Positions 52,270-61,495 of a stretch of 64,000 nt of DNA are shown in pieces. Every line of letters begins with the position of its first letter. Position 1 is the stretch's first letter. The notes under the pieces are model-generated. The model was not told where the DNA came from, made no database searches, and saw only the letters and a list, made by a program, of their open reading frames with translations. Both the position numbers and the translations under genes were made by a program. Origin of the DNA: Microbacterium hominis (GTDB taxonomy: Bacteria > Actinomycetota > Actinomycetes > Actinomycetales > Microbacteriaceae); NCBI RefSeq assembly GCF_013282805.1, contig NZ_CP054038.1:558001-622000 (forward strand), read 5' to 3'.

Positions 52270-52343
52270 CGCTGAGACCCAGCGATCGCGACGAGACCCA
52301 CCGCACACGCGGGGGGTCTCGTCGCGAATCGTGGGTCTCAGCG
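52270..52343. repeat. Long intercistronic hairpin between xylA and xylB
   Basis: Thirty-base arms (52270-52299 and 52314-52343) pair over most of their length, with an internal loop of four mismatches, around a 14-nt loop (52300-52313). Each arm contains two GAGACCC/GGGTCTC blocks. It begins 14 bp after the xylA stop and ends 23 bp before the xylB ATG. It could stop or attenuate transcription, or protect the xylA message end. Confidence 0.9.
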
Positions 52344-52366
52344 CCCACCGTGAGCAAGGAGCAGCG

Positions 52367-53668
52367 ATGCCGCAGGTGTTGGGGGTCGACTCGTCGACCC
52401 AGTCGTGCAAGGTCGTGATCGTGGATGCCGCGGGGGCGGTCGTGCGCCAGGGGCGCGCGTCGCACCCCGACGGCACGTCGGTCGACCCCGCCGCATGGTG
52501 GACGGCCCTGCAAGCGGCGATCGAGGATGCCGGCGGGCTCGATGACGTGGATGCCTGGGCGATCGGCGGCCAGCAGCACGGCATGGTCGCCCTCGACGCC
52601 GACGGGCGCGTGATCCGCGACGCCCTGCTGTGGAACGACACCCGCTCGGCGGGCGCGGCATCCGAGCTGATCGCCGAGTTCGGCGCCGAGGAGCTGGCGC
52701 GGCGCACGGGCCTCGTGCCCGTGGCATCCTTCACGATCACCAAGCTGCGCTGGCTGCGCGATCACGAACCCGACAACGCGCGGCGCGTCGCCGCCGTCGC
52801 GCTGCCGCACGACTGGCTCACCTGGCGCCTGCGCGGCTTCGGCCCGGCGGACGAATCGCCGCGCGGCCCGGTGCTCGACGAGCTCGTCACCGACCGCTCG
52901 GACGCGTCGGGCACCGGCTACTGGAACCCCGCCACCGACGGATACGACCGCGACCTGCTGATCGCCGCGCTCGGCCATGACGCGGTGCTTCCGCGGGTGC
53001 TCGGACCGACCGAGACCGTGACGGATGCCGCCGGTCGGCGCGTCGGCGGCGGTGCGGGCGACAACGCCGGCGCCGCCCTGGGCCTGGGCGCGGGCCCGGG
53101 CGACGTGGTCGTCTCGATCGGCACGAGCGGCACGGTCTTCGCCGTCAGCCAGGAGCGCACGATCGACCCGACGGGCACCGTCGCGGGCTTCGCCGACTGC
53201 ACCGGACGCTTCCTGCCGCTGGTGGCGACCCTCAACGCGGCACGCGTGCTCGACGCGATCGCGCGCCTGCTGGGCGTGGACCACGCCGAGCTCAGCCGCC
53301 TGGCGCTTGCCGCGCAGCCCGGAGCCGGCGGCCTGACCCTCGTGCCGTACTTCGAGGGCGAGCGCACCCCGAACCTCCCCGACGCGACCGCGGCGCTCAC
53401 CGGCATGACCCTCGCCTCCACCACGCGCGAGAACCTCGCCCGCGCCGCGGTGGAGGGCATGCTCGCCGGCCTCGGCGCCGGGCTCGAAGCGCTGCGCGGA
53501 CTGGGCGTGCCGATCGAGCGCGCCCTGCTGATCGGCGGCGGTGCCCAGTCCGAAGCCGTGCGGGTCATCGCGCCGCGGGTGCTCGGGCTGCCGGTCGAGG
53601 TGCCCGAACCGGGGGAATACGTCGCCCTCGGGGCGGCGCGTCAGGCGGCATCGGCTCTCGCGGGCTGA
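52367..53668 (+). CDS. xylB: Xylulokinase
   Basis: A 433-residue FGGY kinase phosphorylating D-xylulose. [20 protein letters not shown] (ATP-binding), [16 protein letters not shown] and LLWNDTRS (xylulose site), [20 protein letters not shown] (catalytic Asp), [11 protein letters not shown], and [14 protein letters not shown]. Length somewhat below E. coli XylB, as in actinobacteria. The start follows AAGGAG. It completes the xylose pathway with xylA. Confidence 0.97.
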   Translation: MPQVLGVDSSTQSCKVVIVDAAGAVVRQGRASHPDGTSVDPAAWWTALQAAIEDAGGLDDVDAWAIGGQQHGMVALDADGRVIRDALLWNDTRSAGAASELIAEFGAEELARRTGLVPVASFTITKLRWLRDHEPDNARRVAAVALPHDWLTWRLRGFGPADESPRGPVLDELVTDRSDASGTGYWNPATDGYDRDLLIAALGHDAVLPRVLGPTETVTDAAGRRVGGGAGDNAGAALGLGAGPGDVVVSIGTSGTVFAVSQERTIDPTGTVAGFADCTGRFLPLVATLNAARVLDAIARLLGVDHAELSRLALAAQPGAGGLTLVPYFEGERTPNLPDATAALTGMTLASTTRENLARAAVEGMLAGLGAGLEALRGLGVPIERALLIGGGAQSEAVRVIAPRVLGLPVEVPEPGEYVALGAARQAASALAG

Positions 53669-53690
53669 GGACCTGCTGTCGGGGCGGGGG

Positions 53691-53696
53691 TAGCAT
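53691..53696 (+). promoter_or_regulatory. -10 element of a leaderless promoter
   Basis: TAGCAT, exactly 6 nt before the ATG at 53703; no Shine-Dalgarno sequence. Confidence 0.45.
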
Positions 53697-53702
53697 GCCC
53701 GC

Positions 53703-55229
53703 ATGACGGACCCGGCTGCGGGGGACCTGCTCGCTCTGGCGGTGTCGGCGTGGCGGCACGGCCGGGTCGTCGAGTGCTTCCGCGCTCTCGAAGACGCCTT
53801 CCGCGACCTCCGCGCCGCCGACGACCTTGCCGCCGCCGACGTCGCCCTCCTGGCGGCGCTGCTGAGGTTCACCACCGGCGAGGTCACGGTGGCCACCGCG
53901 TGGACGCGCCGCGCCGCACGCATCCTCGCGCCCCTCGCCGACCGCCCCGCCCACGCATACCTCGTGTATCTCGAGGCCGGCCTGGGGCTCGAGGGGGGTG
54001 AAGCGTGGTCCGCACAGAGCGCGGCACGACTGGCGGAACTGGATGCCGCGCTCGGCGATCCCGCCGTGGCGACCCTGTCGGCCGTGGTCGCGGGCATGCG
54101 GGGGCTTCGCACGGGGGATCCCGCGACGGGATTCGCGCACCTCGACGAAGCGATGCTGGGGGTGGTGGCGGGCGAACTCGCGCCGGAGTGGGCCGGCGAC
54201 GCACTGTGCACGACGATCCATGCGTGCCACGAGCTCGCGGACTACCGCCGCATGGCCGACTGGACCCGCGCCACCGAGGAGTGGGGCGCCCACCTGGGCG
54301 ATGACGCCGTGTACGCCGGGGTGTGCCGCGTGCACCGCCTGGAGCTGCGCTCCGCGGCGGGCGACTGGACCGGCGCCGAAGCGGCCCTGCAGCGCACCTG
54401 CGCCGACCTCGTCGCCGGCGAACCGTGGATCGCCGGCGAGGGCTGGTATCAGCTGGGCGAGCTGCGGCGCCTCCGCGGCGATGCGAGCGGCGCTGTGCAG
54501 GCCTACGCCCTGGCCAGGGACGCCGGCGTCGATCCCGCCCCCGGCGAGGCGCTGCTCGCCCTCGACGCGGGGGATCCCGCGCGTGCCTGGGCGCTGCTGC
54601 GCACGGCGCTGGCGGCCCGCGACCGCCTCGGACGGGTGCGGCTGCTCCGCGCGGGCGTGCGCATCGCGCTGGAGCGCGACGATCGCGACGAGGCTGCGCG
54701 GCTGCTCGCCGAGCTCGAGGCCGCCGCCGCCGACTTCGCCAGCGACGGCTTCCGCGCGTGGGCCGCGCACGCCCGCGGCATGGTGCTGCTCGCGGCCGTC
54801 GACCACGACGGCGCGCTCCGGGCCCTGCACGGCGCCCTCGACCGGTACCGCCGCCTGGGGCTGCGGTGGGAGCAGGCGCACGCCCTCACCTGGATCGCCG
54901 GTGCCCACGAAGCCCGGGGCGAGGCGGCCGCCGCCGCCCAGGTCCGTGACGACGCCGCCGCGATCCTCGACGCGCTCGGTGCGGCGCCGATCCGCCTGCC
55001 CGCGCCGGCGACGCCGCCCGTGGGCGTCGGACCGCTGACGGCCCGCGAGTCGGAGATCCTCGATCTCGTCGCCCGCGGAGCATCGAATCGCGAGATCGCG
55101 CAGCGCCTCTTCATCAGCGAGAAGACCGTCGGCCGGCACCTGGCCAACACGTACCTGAAACTCGACGTCTCCTCTCGCACCGCCGCGGCTGCCTGGTGGC
55201 ACGCGCGCGACGGGCGCGGCATCCACTGA
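53703..55229 (+). CDS. LuxR-family regulator with TPR-like domain
   Basis: A 508-residue protein: helical TPR-like repeats fill residues ~1-430 (for example AALQRTCADLVAGEPWIAGE, YQLGELRRLRGDASGAV) and a C-terminal LuxR helix-turn-helix follows (LTARESEILDLVARGASNRE, SEKTVGRHLANTYLKL). No ATPase domain is present, unlike full LAL regulators, so it looks like the C-terminal half of one. It sits directly before a methyltransferase gene in the same direction and is its likely activator. Confidence 0.88.
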   Translation: MTDPAAGDLLALAVSAWRHGRVVECFRALEDAFRDLRAADDLAAADVALLAALLRFTTGEVTVATAWTRRAARILAPLADRPAHAYLVYLEAGLGLEGGEAWSAQSAARLAELDAALGDPAVATLSAVVAGMRGLRTGDPATGFAHLDEAMLGVVAGELAPEWAGDALCTTIHACHELADYRRMADWTRATEEWGAHLGDDAVYAGVCRVHRLELRSAAGDWTGAEAALQRTCADLVAGEPWIAGEGWYQLGELRRLRGDASGAVQAYALARDAGVDPAPGEALLALDAGDPARAWALLRTALAARDRLGRVRLLRAGVRIALERDDRDEAARLLAELEAAAADFASDGFRAWAAHARGMVLLAAVDHDGALRALHGALDRYRRLGLRWEQAHALTWIAGAHEARGEAAAAAQVRDDAAAILDALGAAPIRLPAPATPPVGVGPLTARESEILDLVARGASNREIAQRLFISEKTVGRHLANTYLKLDVSSRTAAAAWWHARDGRGIH

Positions 55230-55232
55230 TCG

Positions 55233-55264
55233 GGCGGCGATCTGCAGACGCCGCCGGATCTGCA
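55233..55264. promoter_or_regulatory. Dyad and direct repeats after the LuxR gene
   Basis: GGCGGCG (55233-55239) / CGCCGCC (55249-55255) form a perfect 7-bp inverted repeat, overlapped by two direct copies of GATCTGCA (55239-55246, 55257-55264). It may terminate the LuxR transcript or be a LuxR-type activator site for the methyltransferase gene. Confidence 0.45.
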
Positions 55265-55338
55265 TGATTCTCCCGATGCCGGAGCACCGCCCCCGCTCGT
55301 AGCGTCGGGGCTGTCCCCATCGCTGACAGAGGAGCATC

Positions 55339-56433
55339 ATGACCTTCATGACCGAACAGGACACCCCCGTCGAATCGGTCGACGCATTCGCCGACCGCGT
55401 GCAGTCGGCCGCGCTCGGCTGGATCGACCTCATGTCGATCCATCTGGGCTCGCAGCTGGGCTGGTACCGCGCGCTCGCCCAGGCAGGGCCTCTCGACGCC
55501 GACGAACTCGCCGCGGCCACCGGCACCCACCCGCGCTACGCGCGCGAGTGGCTCGAGCAGCAGGCGGCGACCGGCCTCCTGCGCGTCGCCGAGCCCGGCG
55601 ACGCACCCGGACCCGCGCGGTTCGTGCTGCCGCCCGCCGCCGCCGAAGTGCTCACCGACGGCACGAGCCTGTCGTACCTCGAACCCCTCGCGCGCATGTT
55701 CGCCTCGTCCGGCGCGCGCATGGAGGATCTGATCGACGCGTATCGCACCGGCGGCGGGGTGAGCTGGGAGCGCCTGGGCCGCCACGCACGCCAGTCGCAG
55801 GCCGACATGAACCGGCCCTGGTACGAGCAGGAGCTCGCCGGGGCGATGGCGACCCACGCGCCCGTGCACGACATGCTCTCGCGTCCCGGCGCCCGCATCG
55901 CCGACGTCGGCATGGGAGAGGGCTGGTCGTCGATCGCGCTGGCCACCGCGTTCCCCGGCCTGCGCGTGGAGGGCTTCGACGTCGACCACGAGTCGGTGGT
56001 GGCGGCGCGCGCCAACGCCGAGCGTGCGGGCGTGGCCGACCGCGTCGCGTTCCACGAGGAGGACGCCGCGCGACTGCCGGAGTTCGGCCCGTTCGACGGC
56101 GTGTTCGCCTTCGAGTGCCTGCACGACATGCCCCACCCGGTCGAGGTGCTCGCCGCCGCGCGGGGGGCCGTGGCCCCCGGCGGTCACGTGGTGATCATGG
56201 ACGAGGCCAGCGCGGAGTGGTTCGCGCCCGACGCCGACGACACCGAGCGCCTGCTCTACGGCTTCAGCCTCTTCATCTGCCTGCCCGACGGCATGAGCCA
56301 CCAGCCGAGCGCCGGCACCGGCACGGTGTTCCGGCAGCACACCCTGCGCGACTACGCGCGCGCGGCCGGCTGGAGCGACGCCCGCGTGATCGTGCCCGAG
56401 TTCGGCATGTGGCGGTTCTACGAGATCGTGTGA
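55339..56433 (+). CDS. SAM-dependent class I methyltransferase
   Basis: A 364-residue protein with an N-terminal winged-helix dimerisation part (LGWYRALAQAGPLDADELAA, ATGTHPRYAREWLEQQAATG) and a Rossmann methyltransferase domain: IADVGMGEGWSSIALA (motif I), VEGFDVDHESVVAARANAER (motif II), FDGVFAFECLHDM and PGGHVVIMDEAS. The layout resembles small-molecule O- or C-methyltransferases (SmtA/UbiE-like); substrate unknown. Strong GAGGAG start signal. Probably controlled by the preceding LuxR gene. Confidence 0.9.
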   Translation: MTFMTEQDTPVESVDAFADRVQSAALGWIDLMSIHLGSQLGWYRALAQAGPLDADELAAATGTHPRYAREWLEQQAATGLLRVAEPGDAPGPARFVLPPAAAEVLTDGTSLSYLEPLARMFASSGARMEDLIDAYRTGGGVSWERLGRHARQSQADMNRPWYEQELAGAMATHAPVHDMLSRPGARIADVGMGEGWSSIALATAFPGLRVEGFDVDHESVVAARANAERAGVADRVAFHEEDAARLPEFGPFDGVFAFECLHDMPHPVEVLAAARGAVAPGGHVVIMDEASAEWFAPDADDTERLLYGFSLFICLPDGMSHQPSAGTGTVFRQHTLRDYARAAGWSDARVIVPEFGMWRFYEIV

Positions 56434-56495
56434 GCCCGGCGGGCGGAGGGCCGGTGCCGGTCGCATCGCGCCCGTGCGAGCGGCAGGATGGGAGG

Positions 56496-57356
56496 ATGCC
56501 GCCCGCAGCCGACGACGGCGCCGCCGACGATCTCGACACCATCGCCGCGGAGCTGTACGCGCTCGCACCCGACGCGTTCACGGCCGCGCGCAATGCGCGG
56601 GCCGGGGCGTTGCGCGACCGCGCACTCGCGACCCGCGTGAAGGCGCTGCGCAAGCCCGCGGTGGCCGCGTGGGCGGTGAACCTCCTCGCCCGCGAGGGAC
56701 AGCTCGGCGAGGCGATCGAGCTGTCCACCGCGCTGCGCGACGCCCAGGACGACCTCGACGCCGCTGAACTCAGTCGCCTGGGCCGCCAGCGACGCGCCCT
56801 CGTGGCGGCCCTGGCGGCCCAGGCCGCCGACCTCGCGACGGCGGCCGGGGTTTCGGTGAGCGCCGCGGCCCGCGAAGCGGTGCACAAGACCATCAACGCC
56901 GCCATCATGGATGCCGCAGCAGCCGCCGCGGTGCGCACGGCGCGCCTGATCACGCCGCTCGAAGCGGGCACCTACGAGCCGGCCGATCTCGCCGACGCGG
57001 TCGCCGGATCGCTGCCCGGCGCCCCCGCCCCGCCCGCGCGGGACGACCTCGCCGAGCGCCGCGCGCGCAAGGCGGCCGAGAAGGCCGCCCGCGAGGCCGA
57101 GCGCGCGGCCAACGAGGCCGAGCGGATCCTCGCGACCGCGACCGCGCAGCGCGCGAAGGCCCGGGAGCGCGTCGACCACCTCCACGAGCGGCTCGACGAC
57201 CTCCGCCGCGACCTCGCGCGCGTGCAGGAGGAGGCCGAAGCGGCCGAGACGCGGCTCGCGGCCCTCGACGACGAGCACCGCGCCGCGGCATCCCGGGCCA
57301 CCCAGACCGCCGAAGCCGCCGAGCGCGCACGGAGCGCGCTCACAGCACCTTCGTAG
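56496..57356 (+). CDS. Coiled-coil hypothetical protein
   Basis: A 286-residue Ala-rich protein. The first half is helical with a conserved-looking block (LRKPAVAAWAVNLLAREGQL, AVHKTINAAIMDAAAAAAVR); the second half (~residues 180-286) is a long charged coiled coil (RRARKAAEKAAREAERAANE, ARVQEEAEAAETRLAAL). No signal or membrane segment. Similar proteins occur in many Microbacteriaceae without known function. The next gene, an alarmone synthetase, starts 22 bp later with its own -10. Confidence 0.8.
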   Translation: MPPAADDGAADDLDTIAAELYALAPDAFTAARNARAGALRDRALATRVKALRKPAVAAWAVNLLAREGQLGEAIELSTALRDAQDDLDAAELSRLGRQRRALVAALAAQAADLATAAGVSVSAAAREAVHKTINAAIMDAAAAAAVRTARLITPLEAGTYEPADLADAVAGSLPGAPAPPARDDLAERRARKAAEKAAREAERAANEAERILATATAQRAKARERVDHLHERLDDLRRDLARVQEEAEAAETRLAALDDEHRAAASRATQTAEAAERARSALTAPS

Positions 57357-57366
57357 ACCAGCCTCG

Positions 57367-57372
57367 TACGGT
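57367..57372 (+). promoter_or_regulatory. -10 element of a leaderless promoter
   Basis: TACGGT, exactly 6 nt before the ATG at 57379. Confidence 0.45.
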
Positions 57373-57378
57373 GCCTGC

Positions 57379-58119
57379 ATGACGATTCCCGCGGAGCCGG
57401 TCTCTGCAGACTCCGACGACTCGTTCACCGTCTCGGCCTCCGAGCTGCGCGCGCTGCGCGATGAGATGCAGCGCTTCATGATGGAGTACCGCTTCGGCAT
57501 GCAGGAGATCGAGACGAAGATCTCGATCCTCCGCGACGAGTTCCTGCTCACCCACGATTACAACCCGATCGAGCACGTGACCAGCCGCCTCAAGTCGGCC
57601 GACAGCATCGTCGAGAAGGTGCAGCGCAAGGGCATCGACCCCGACCTCGATGCCATCCGGCAGCACATCACCGATGTCGCGGGCGTGCGCATCACGTGCA
57701 GCTTCGTGGCCGACGTGTACCGGCTGTTCGACCTGCTCGCCGCCCAGGACGACGTGCGCGTCCTGCAGGTGAAGGACTACATCGCCGTGCCGAAGGACAA
57801 CGGCTACAAGAGCCTGCACGCGATCCTCTCGGTGCCGGTCTTCCTCTCCACCGGACGCATCGACGTTCCCGTCGAGGTGCAGTTCCGCACGATCGCCATG
57901 GACTTCTGGGCGAGCCTGGAGCACAAGATCTACTACAAATACGACCGCCGGGTGCCCGGCGAGCTGCTGGAGAGCCTGAAGGACGCCGCCGACACGGCCG
58001 CCGAGCTCGATCAGCGCATGGAGCGCCTGCACCGGGAGATCCGCGGCGAACGCGAGATCGGCGGCACGGGCGAGACGCGGGCGGAGGGTGCACCGCCGAC
58101 GCGACCGATCCGGGTCTGA
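57379..58119 (+). CDS. Small alarmone synthetase, RelA/SpoT domain
   Basis: A 246-residue single-domain (p)ppGpp synthetase (RelQ/YjbM-like). The synthetase core includes NPIEHVTSRLKSADSIVEKV, ITDVAGVRITCSFVADVYRL, VKDYIAVPKDNGYKSLHAIL (G-loop/substrate stacking Tyr) and VPVEVQFRTIAMDFWASLEH. Hydrolase, TGS and ACT domains are absent. It makes ppGpp-type alarmones from GDP/GTP and ATP in the cytoplasm, probably controlled at expression level. A leaderless start is predicted. Confidence 0.94.
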   Translation: MTIPAEPVSADSDDSFTVSASELRALRDEMQRFMMEYRFGMQEIETKISILRDEFLLTHDYNPIEHVTSRLKSADSIVEKVQRKGIDPDLDAIRQHITDVAGVRITCSFVADVYRLFDLLAAQDDVRVLQVKDYIAVPKDNGYKSLHAILSVPVFLSTGRIDVPVEVQFRTIAMDFWASLEHKIYYKYDRRVPGELLESLKDAADTAAELDQRMERLHREIRGEREIGGTGETRAEGAPPTRPIRV

Positions 58120-58127
58120 CCCGCCGG

Positions 58128-58133
58128 TACGCT
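58128..58133 (+). promoter_or_regulatory. -10 element of a leaderless promoter
   Basis: TACGCT, exactly 6 nt before the GTG at 58140, in the 20-bp gap after the alarmone synthetase. Confidence 0.45.
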
Positions 58134-58139
58134 GAGGCG

Positions 58140-59339
58140 GTGGACGTCGATCTCACCTTCTTCGTCATCACGCTGCTCGCCGTCCTCGCGCCGCTCATGG
58201 CGAGAGGCATCGGCCGCGTGGTGCGCGTGCCCATCGTCGTGTTCGAGCTGCTGCTCGGCATCCTCGTGGGCCCGAGTCTGCTCGGGTGGGTGGCCGAGTC
58301 GGAGTTCACCGACGCCCTCAGCGAGGTGGGCCTGGCGATGCTCTTCTTCGTCGCGGGCACCGAGATCCAGGCGAGCGCCCTGCGCGGACGCACCGGACGC
58401 AACGCCTGGGGCGGCTGGCTGATCAGCATCGCGGCGGGCGTCGCGCTCGGCTGGTACTTCGCCCCGGGCGAGCCGGCGGTCATCATCGGCGTCGCGCTCG
58501 CCTCGACCGCCCTCGGCACGCTCCTGCCGATCCTGCGCGATGCGGGCGAACTGCCGACCCCCTTCGGCCGCTCGGTGAGCGCCCTCGGCACCGTCGGCGA
58601 GTTCGGACCCCTGATCGCGATCTCGATCTTCCTCGGCGGACGCGAACCGGGGCTGTCGACCCTCGTCCTGCTGCTGTTCGCCGTCATCGCGGGCGCCGCC
58701 ATCTGGTGGGCGATGCGCGCCCCCCAGGGACGCCTGCACGCCGTCGTCAGCTCGACCCTGCACACCTCGGGGCAGTTCGCGGTGCGCGCCGTGCTGCTGA
58801 TCCTCGCCGCCCTCGTGACGCTGAGCCTCCTGCTCGACATCGACATGCTCCTGGGCGCCTTCACCGCCGGCCTCGTGTGGCGCCTGGCGATGCGCCAGGC
58901 CAGCGAGCACGACCGGGCCGCGGTGGAGAGCAAGATCGAGGCGATCGCGTTCGGGTTCCTCGTGCCGATCTTCTTCATCTACACGGGCGTCACCTTTGAC
59001 CTCCAGGCGCTGCTCGACGACCCGGTGCTGCTGCTGCTCGTGCCGCTCGCGCTCGTGGCCCTCCTCATCGTCCGCGGCCTCCCCTCGATCCTCGCCGCCC
59101 CCATCGGCTCGAGCATCCGCGAGAAGGCCTCGGTCATGCTCATGGGCGCCACCGGCCTGCCCATCATCGTCGCGGTCACCTCCATCGGCGTCGATCAGGA
59201 GATCCTCCCCACCAGCGCCGCGTCGGTGCTCGTGGGCGCCGGCATGCTCTCGGTGCTGCTGTTCCCCCTCATAGCGATGGCGCTGCGCGGAGATCGCGTC
59301 TCGCGCACCCCCGGCGCCCCGCTGGCCGAGGAGGCCTGA
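58140..59339 (+). CDS. Cation:proton antiporter, CPA2/KefB type
   Basis: A 399-residue membrane protein with about twelve hydrophobic segments and no cytoplasmic TrkA domain. VVFELLLGILVGPSLLGWV, LFFVAGTEIQASAL and the C-terminal FLVPIFFIYTGVTFDLQALL are family landmarks. Its location right after an alarmone synthetase may link ion homeostasis to stress, but each gene seems to have its own promoter. GTG start inferred from the -10. Confidence 0.9.
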   Translation: MDVDLTFFVITLLAVLAPLMARGIGRVVRVPIVVFELLLGILVGPSLLGWVAESEFTDALSEVGLAMLFFVAGTEIQASALRGRTGRNAWGGWLISIAAGVALGWYFAPGEPAVIIGVALASTALGTLLPILRDAGELPTPFGRSVSALGTVGEFGPLIAISIFLGGREPGLSTLVLLLFAVIAGAAIWWAMRAPQGRLHAVVSSTLHTSGQFAVRAVLLILAALVTLSLLLDIDMLLGAFTAGLVWRLAMRQASEHDRAAVESKIEAIAFGFLVPIFFIYTGVTFDLQALLDDPVLLLLVPLALVALLIVRGLPSILAAPIGSSIREKASVMLMGATGLPIIVAVTSIGVDQEILPTSAASVLVGAGMLSVLLFPLIAMALRGDRVSRTPGAPLAEEA

Positions 59340-59346
59340 GCGCACC

Positions 59347-59844
59347 GTGGCCGACGACCCGCGCGTGATGCTCGAGGGGGTGCGTCGCCGCCTCGCCGCC
59401 GGCGGCGCCCCGCGCGAGGCGCTGGGCGCGCTCGTGCAGCCGCGCCGCATCCTCGGCATCGCACGGGCCCCCCGCATCGTCCCCCGCGGCCACGCCTGGC
59501 ACCTGGGCGTGCTCCTGCTCACCGACGATGCCGTCCTGGCGACCGGAGACGTCGTCCGCGCCCGCCCGGAGGTCCGTCGCGGGTACACGGCGCAGTCGCA
59601 GCGCGAGCGTGCGGAACGTGCGGCCGCCGCCCACCGGGGCGGCTTCGCCGAGGGCACCACGGTGCACATCGACTGGCAGCCGATCGACCTCGACGCGCTG
59701 GGCGAAGCATCCACCCCCCTCGCCGTCCGCGCGGGCGCCCCGGCGGTGCGGTGGAGCCGGAGCGGGGGATGGATGCCGCTCCCGGCCTATCTCGACGAGC
59801 GCGCCGACCTGCTCCTGCACCCGCCGGCCGGCGCGAGCGCCTAG
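59347..59844 (+). CDS. Hypothetical protein, 165 residues
   Basis: GTG start 7 bp after the antiporter stop, so co-transcribed. No family recognised. The middle part (PRGHAWHLGVLLLTDDAVLA, then RARPEVRRGYTAQSQRERAE) and the C-terminal WMPLPAYLDERADLLLHPP look like a compact globular domain with conserved Trp/Tyr. Third codon positions are GC-rich, supporting a real gene. Confidence 0.75.
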   Translation: MADDPRVMLEGVRRRLAAGGAPREALGALVQPRRILGIARAPRIVPRGHAWHLGVLLLTDDAVLATGDVVRARPEVRRGYTAQSQRERAERAAAAHRGGFAEGTTVHIDWQPIDLDALGEASTPLAVRAGAPAVRWSRSGGWMPLPAYLDERADLLLHPPAGASA

Positions 59845-59895
59845 CGGGTCCGGGTGGGCCGTGTCAACGCCCCCCACCAGACCCCGCGCCGGCTC

Positions 59896-59901
59896 TAGTC
59901 T
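59896..59901 (+). promoter_or_regulatory. -10 element of a leaderless promoter
   Basis: TAGTCT, exactly 6 nt before the ATG at 59908. Confidence 0.45.
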
Positions 59902-59907
59902 CGGGAC

Positions 59908-60738
59908 ATGAAGCAGGCGCGCCGGGACCTCGCCCGCCAGATCGGTGTGCTCAGCGCCGCGTGCTTCATGATCATCGCTGCGATGATCGGCACGGGGGCG
60001 CTGGGGGGCACCCCCGTGCAAGAACTCCAGGATGGCGCCCTCGACGTGGACGGCTCCTACCTGGCGCCGGCGCGGCCGGCGTTCTCGATCTGGTCGGTGA
60101 TCTATCTCGGCCTGATCGTGTACACGGTGTGGCAGGCGCTGCCGGGGCAGCGCGCCGACGTCCGCCAGCGCGCGCTCGGCTGGTGGATCGCCGCGACGAT
60201 GGTGCTCAACGGGCTGTGGCTGGTGACCTCGCAGTTCCTCACCCTGCCGCTCACGGTCGTCATGATCGTCGTGCTGCTCGTGGTGCTCGCGGTCACGTTC
60301 CGCCGTGCGGTGGTCGTCGCCCCTCCCGAGGGGTGGACCGACCGGGTGCTCATCGACGGGGTGACCGGACTGCACCTGGGCTGGGTCACGCTCGCGACCG
60401 TGGCGAACACGGCCGCCTGGCTCACGCGCACGGTGCCGCCCGCCTGGGAGGATGCGGCGACGATGTGGGGCATCGCGGTGCTCGCAGCGGTCGCGGCGAT
60501 CGGCGCGGCGACGGCCGGGGTGTCCGGGCGGCTCGCGCCGGCGCTGGCCACGTCATGGGGCCTGGCCTGGCTCGCGGTCGCGCGCGTGACCGGCGAGCCT
60601 CACAACGACGCGATCGGCTGGACGGCCCTGGTCGTGGCCGTCATCGTGCTGATCGCCGGGATCGGCGTCACTGCGGCACGGGCGCGACCGAACCGAACCG
60701 CTGCGCGAACGAGCGCAGCAGACGCGACGGCTCGGTGA
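59908..60738 (+). CDS. TspO/MBR-like tryptophan-rich membrane protein
   Basis: A 276-residue protein with about seven hydrophobic segments, many with Trp (PARPAFSIWSVIYLGLIVYT, GWWIAATMVLNGLWLVTSQF, GLHLGWVTLATVANTAAWL). The PxxFSIWSxIY and NGLW elements match the TspO-related tryptophan-rich sensory protein family, here in its longer bacterial form. Possible ligands are porphyrins or related compounds; role unknown. Its last 71 bp overlap the end of the convergent amidotransferase gene. Confidence 0.85.
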   Translation: MKQARRDLARQIGVLSAACFMIIAAMIGTGALGGTPVQELQDGALDVDGSYLAPARPAFSIWSVIYLGLIVYTVWQALPGQRADVRQRALGWWIAATMVLNGLWLVTSQFLTLPLTVVMIVVLLVVLAVTFRRAVVVAPPEGWTDRVLIDGVTGLHLGWVTLATVANTAAWLTRTVPPAWEDAATMWGIAVLAAVAAIGAATAGVSGRLAPALATSWGLAWLAVARVTGEPHNDAIGWTALVVAVIVLIAGIGVTAARARPNRTAARTSAADATAR

Positions 60739-61426
60739 CCGACGCCGCCAGCACGCGCCCCGCGATCTCGTCGTAGTCGCGGGCCTCGAAGTACCCGTCG
60801 TCGCGGTAGACGGCCATGCGTTCCGTGAACGCCCGCGTCGTGGGCTCGGGGTGGAACTGCGTGGCGTACAGGCGCCCCCCGACCGAGTACGCCTGCACGG
60901 GGCACGCCTCGTTCGTCGCCAGCAGCACCGAGCCCGGCGGCGTGGTGGCCGTGCCCTCCTTGTGGGCGGTCAGCGCCGTGAACCGCGCCGCGAGGGCACC
61001 CGTGATCGGATCGGCGCGCCCTGCCTCGGTGAGCTCGATCGCGACCGGCCCGGTGTCTTCGGGAAAGGCCCGGCTGACCCGACCGCCGAGCATGCGGGTC
61101 ACGATGCCGATGCCGTAGCAGGTGAACAGCGCCGCCGGCCCGTCGCCGCCGGCCGTGGCGCGGGCGATGCGCTCGAGGTCGGCCTCGAGGCGGAGCTGGG
61201 CGTCGGTCTTCGTCGATTCGGGATCGGCGACGTTGAACGGACTCCCGCCGATGAGGAATCCGCTGTACGCCTCGAACGCGTCTGCGGGGAGCGCATCGCG
61301 GACGAGGTCGTGGCGCGCCAGCTGCGCGGGCTCGAGCCGCATCGCGGCGCGGAACGACTCGTACTCGGCGGTCGCAGCACCCTGCTGCGGACGCACGCAC
61401 ACGTACAGGAGGGGCGCGCTCGACAT
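60668..61426 (-). CDS. Class I glutamine amidotransferase
   Basis: A 252-residue stand-alone GATase1 domain. Nucleophile Cys in FTCYGIGIVTRMLGG, catalytic His/Glu in YATQFHPEPTT. Similar to the GMP-synthase-like subgroup of unknown acceptor. ATG 61426 lies 6 nt from a minus-strand -10 TAGAAT (61433-61438), so it is probably leaderless. It overlaps the TspO-like gene tail to tail by 71 bp. Confidence 0.9.
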   Translation of the reverse strand: MSSAPLLYVCVRPQQGAATAEYESFRAAMRLEPAQLARHDLVRDALPADAFEAYSGFLIGGSPFNVADPESTKTDAQLRLEADLERIARATAGGDGPAALFTCYGIGIVTRMLGGRVSRAFPEDTGPVAIELTEAGRADPITGALAARFTALTAHKEGTATTPPGSVLLATNEACPVQAYSVGGRLYATQFHPEPTTRAFTERMAVYRDDGYFEARDYDEIAGRVLAASVTEPSRLLRSFAQRFGSVAPVPQ

Positions 61427-61495
61427 GGCTGAATTCTAGGTCTCGGCGGTCGGCCCCGCGATCCGCGGAACAAAGTTCGTCATCGATGTATCAGC

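Noticed and set aside
61467..61490. ECF-type autoregulatory promoter (GGAAC ... CGTC)
   Set aside because: GGAAC (61467) and CGTC (61478) exist but are only 6 nt apart, too close for a functional ECF promoter.
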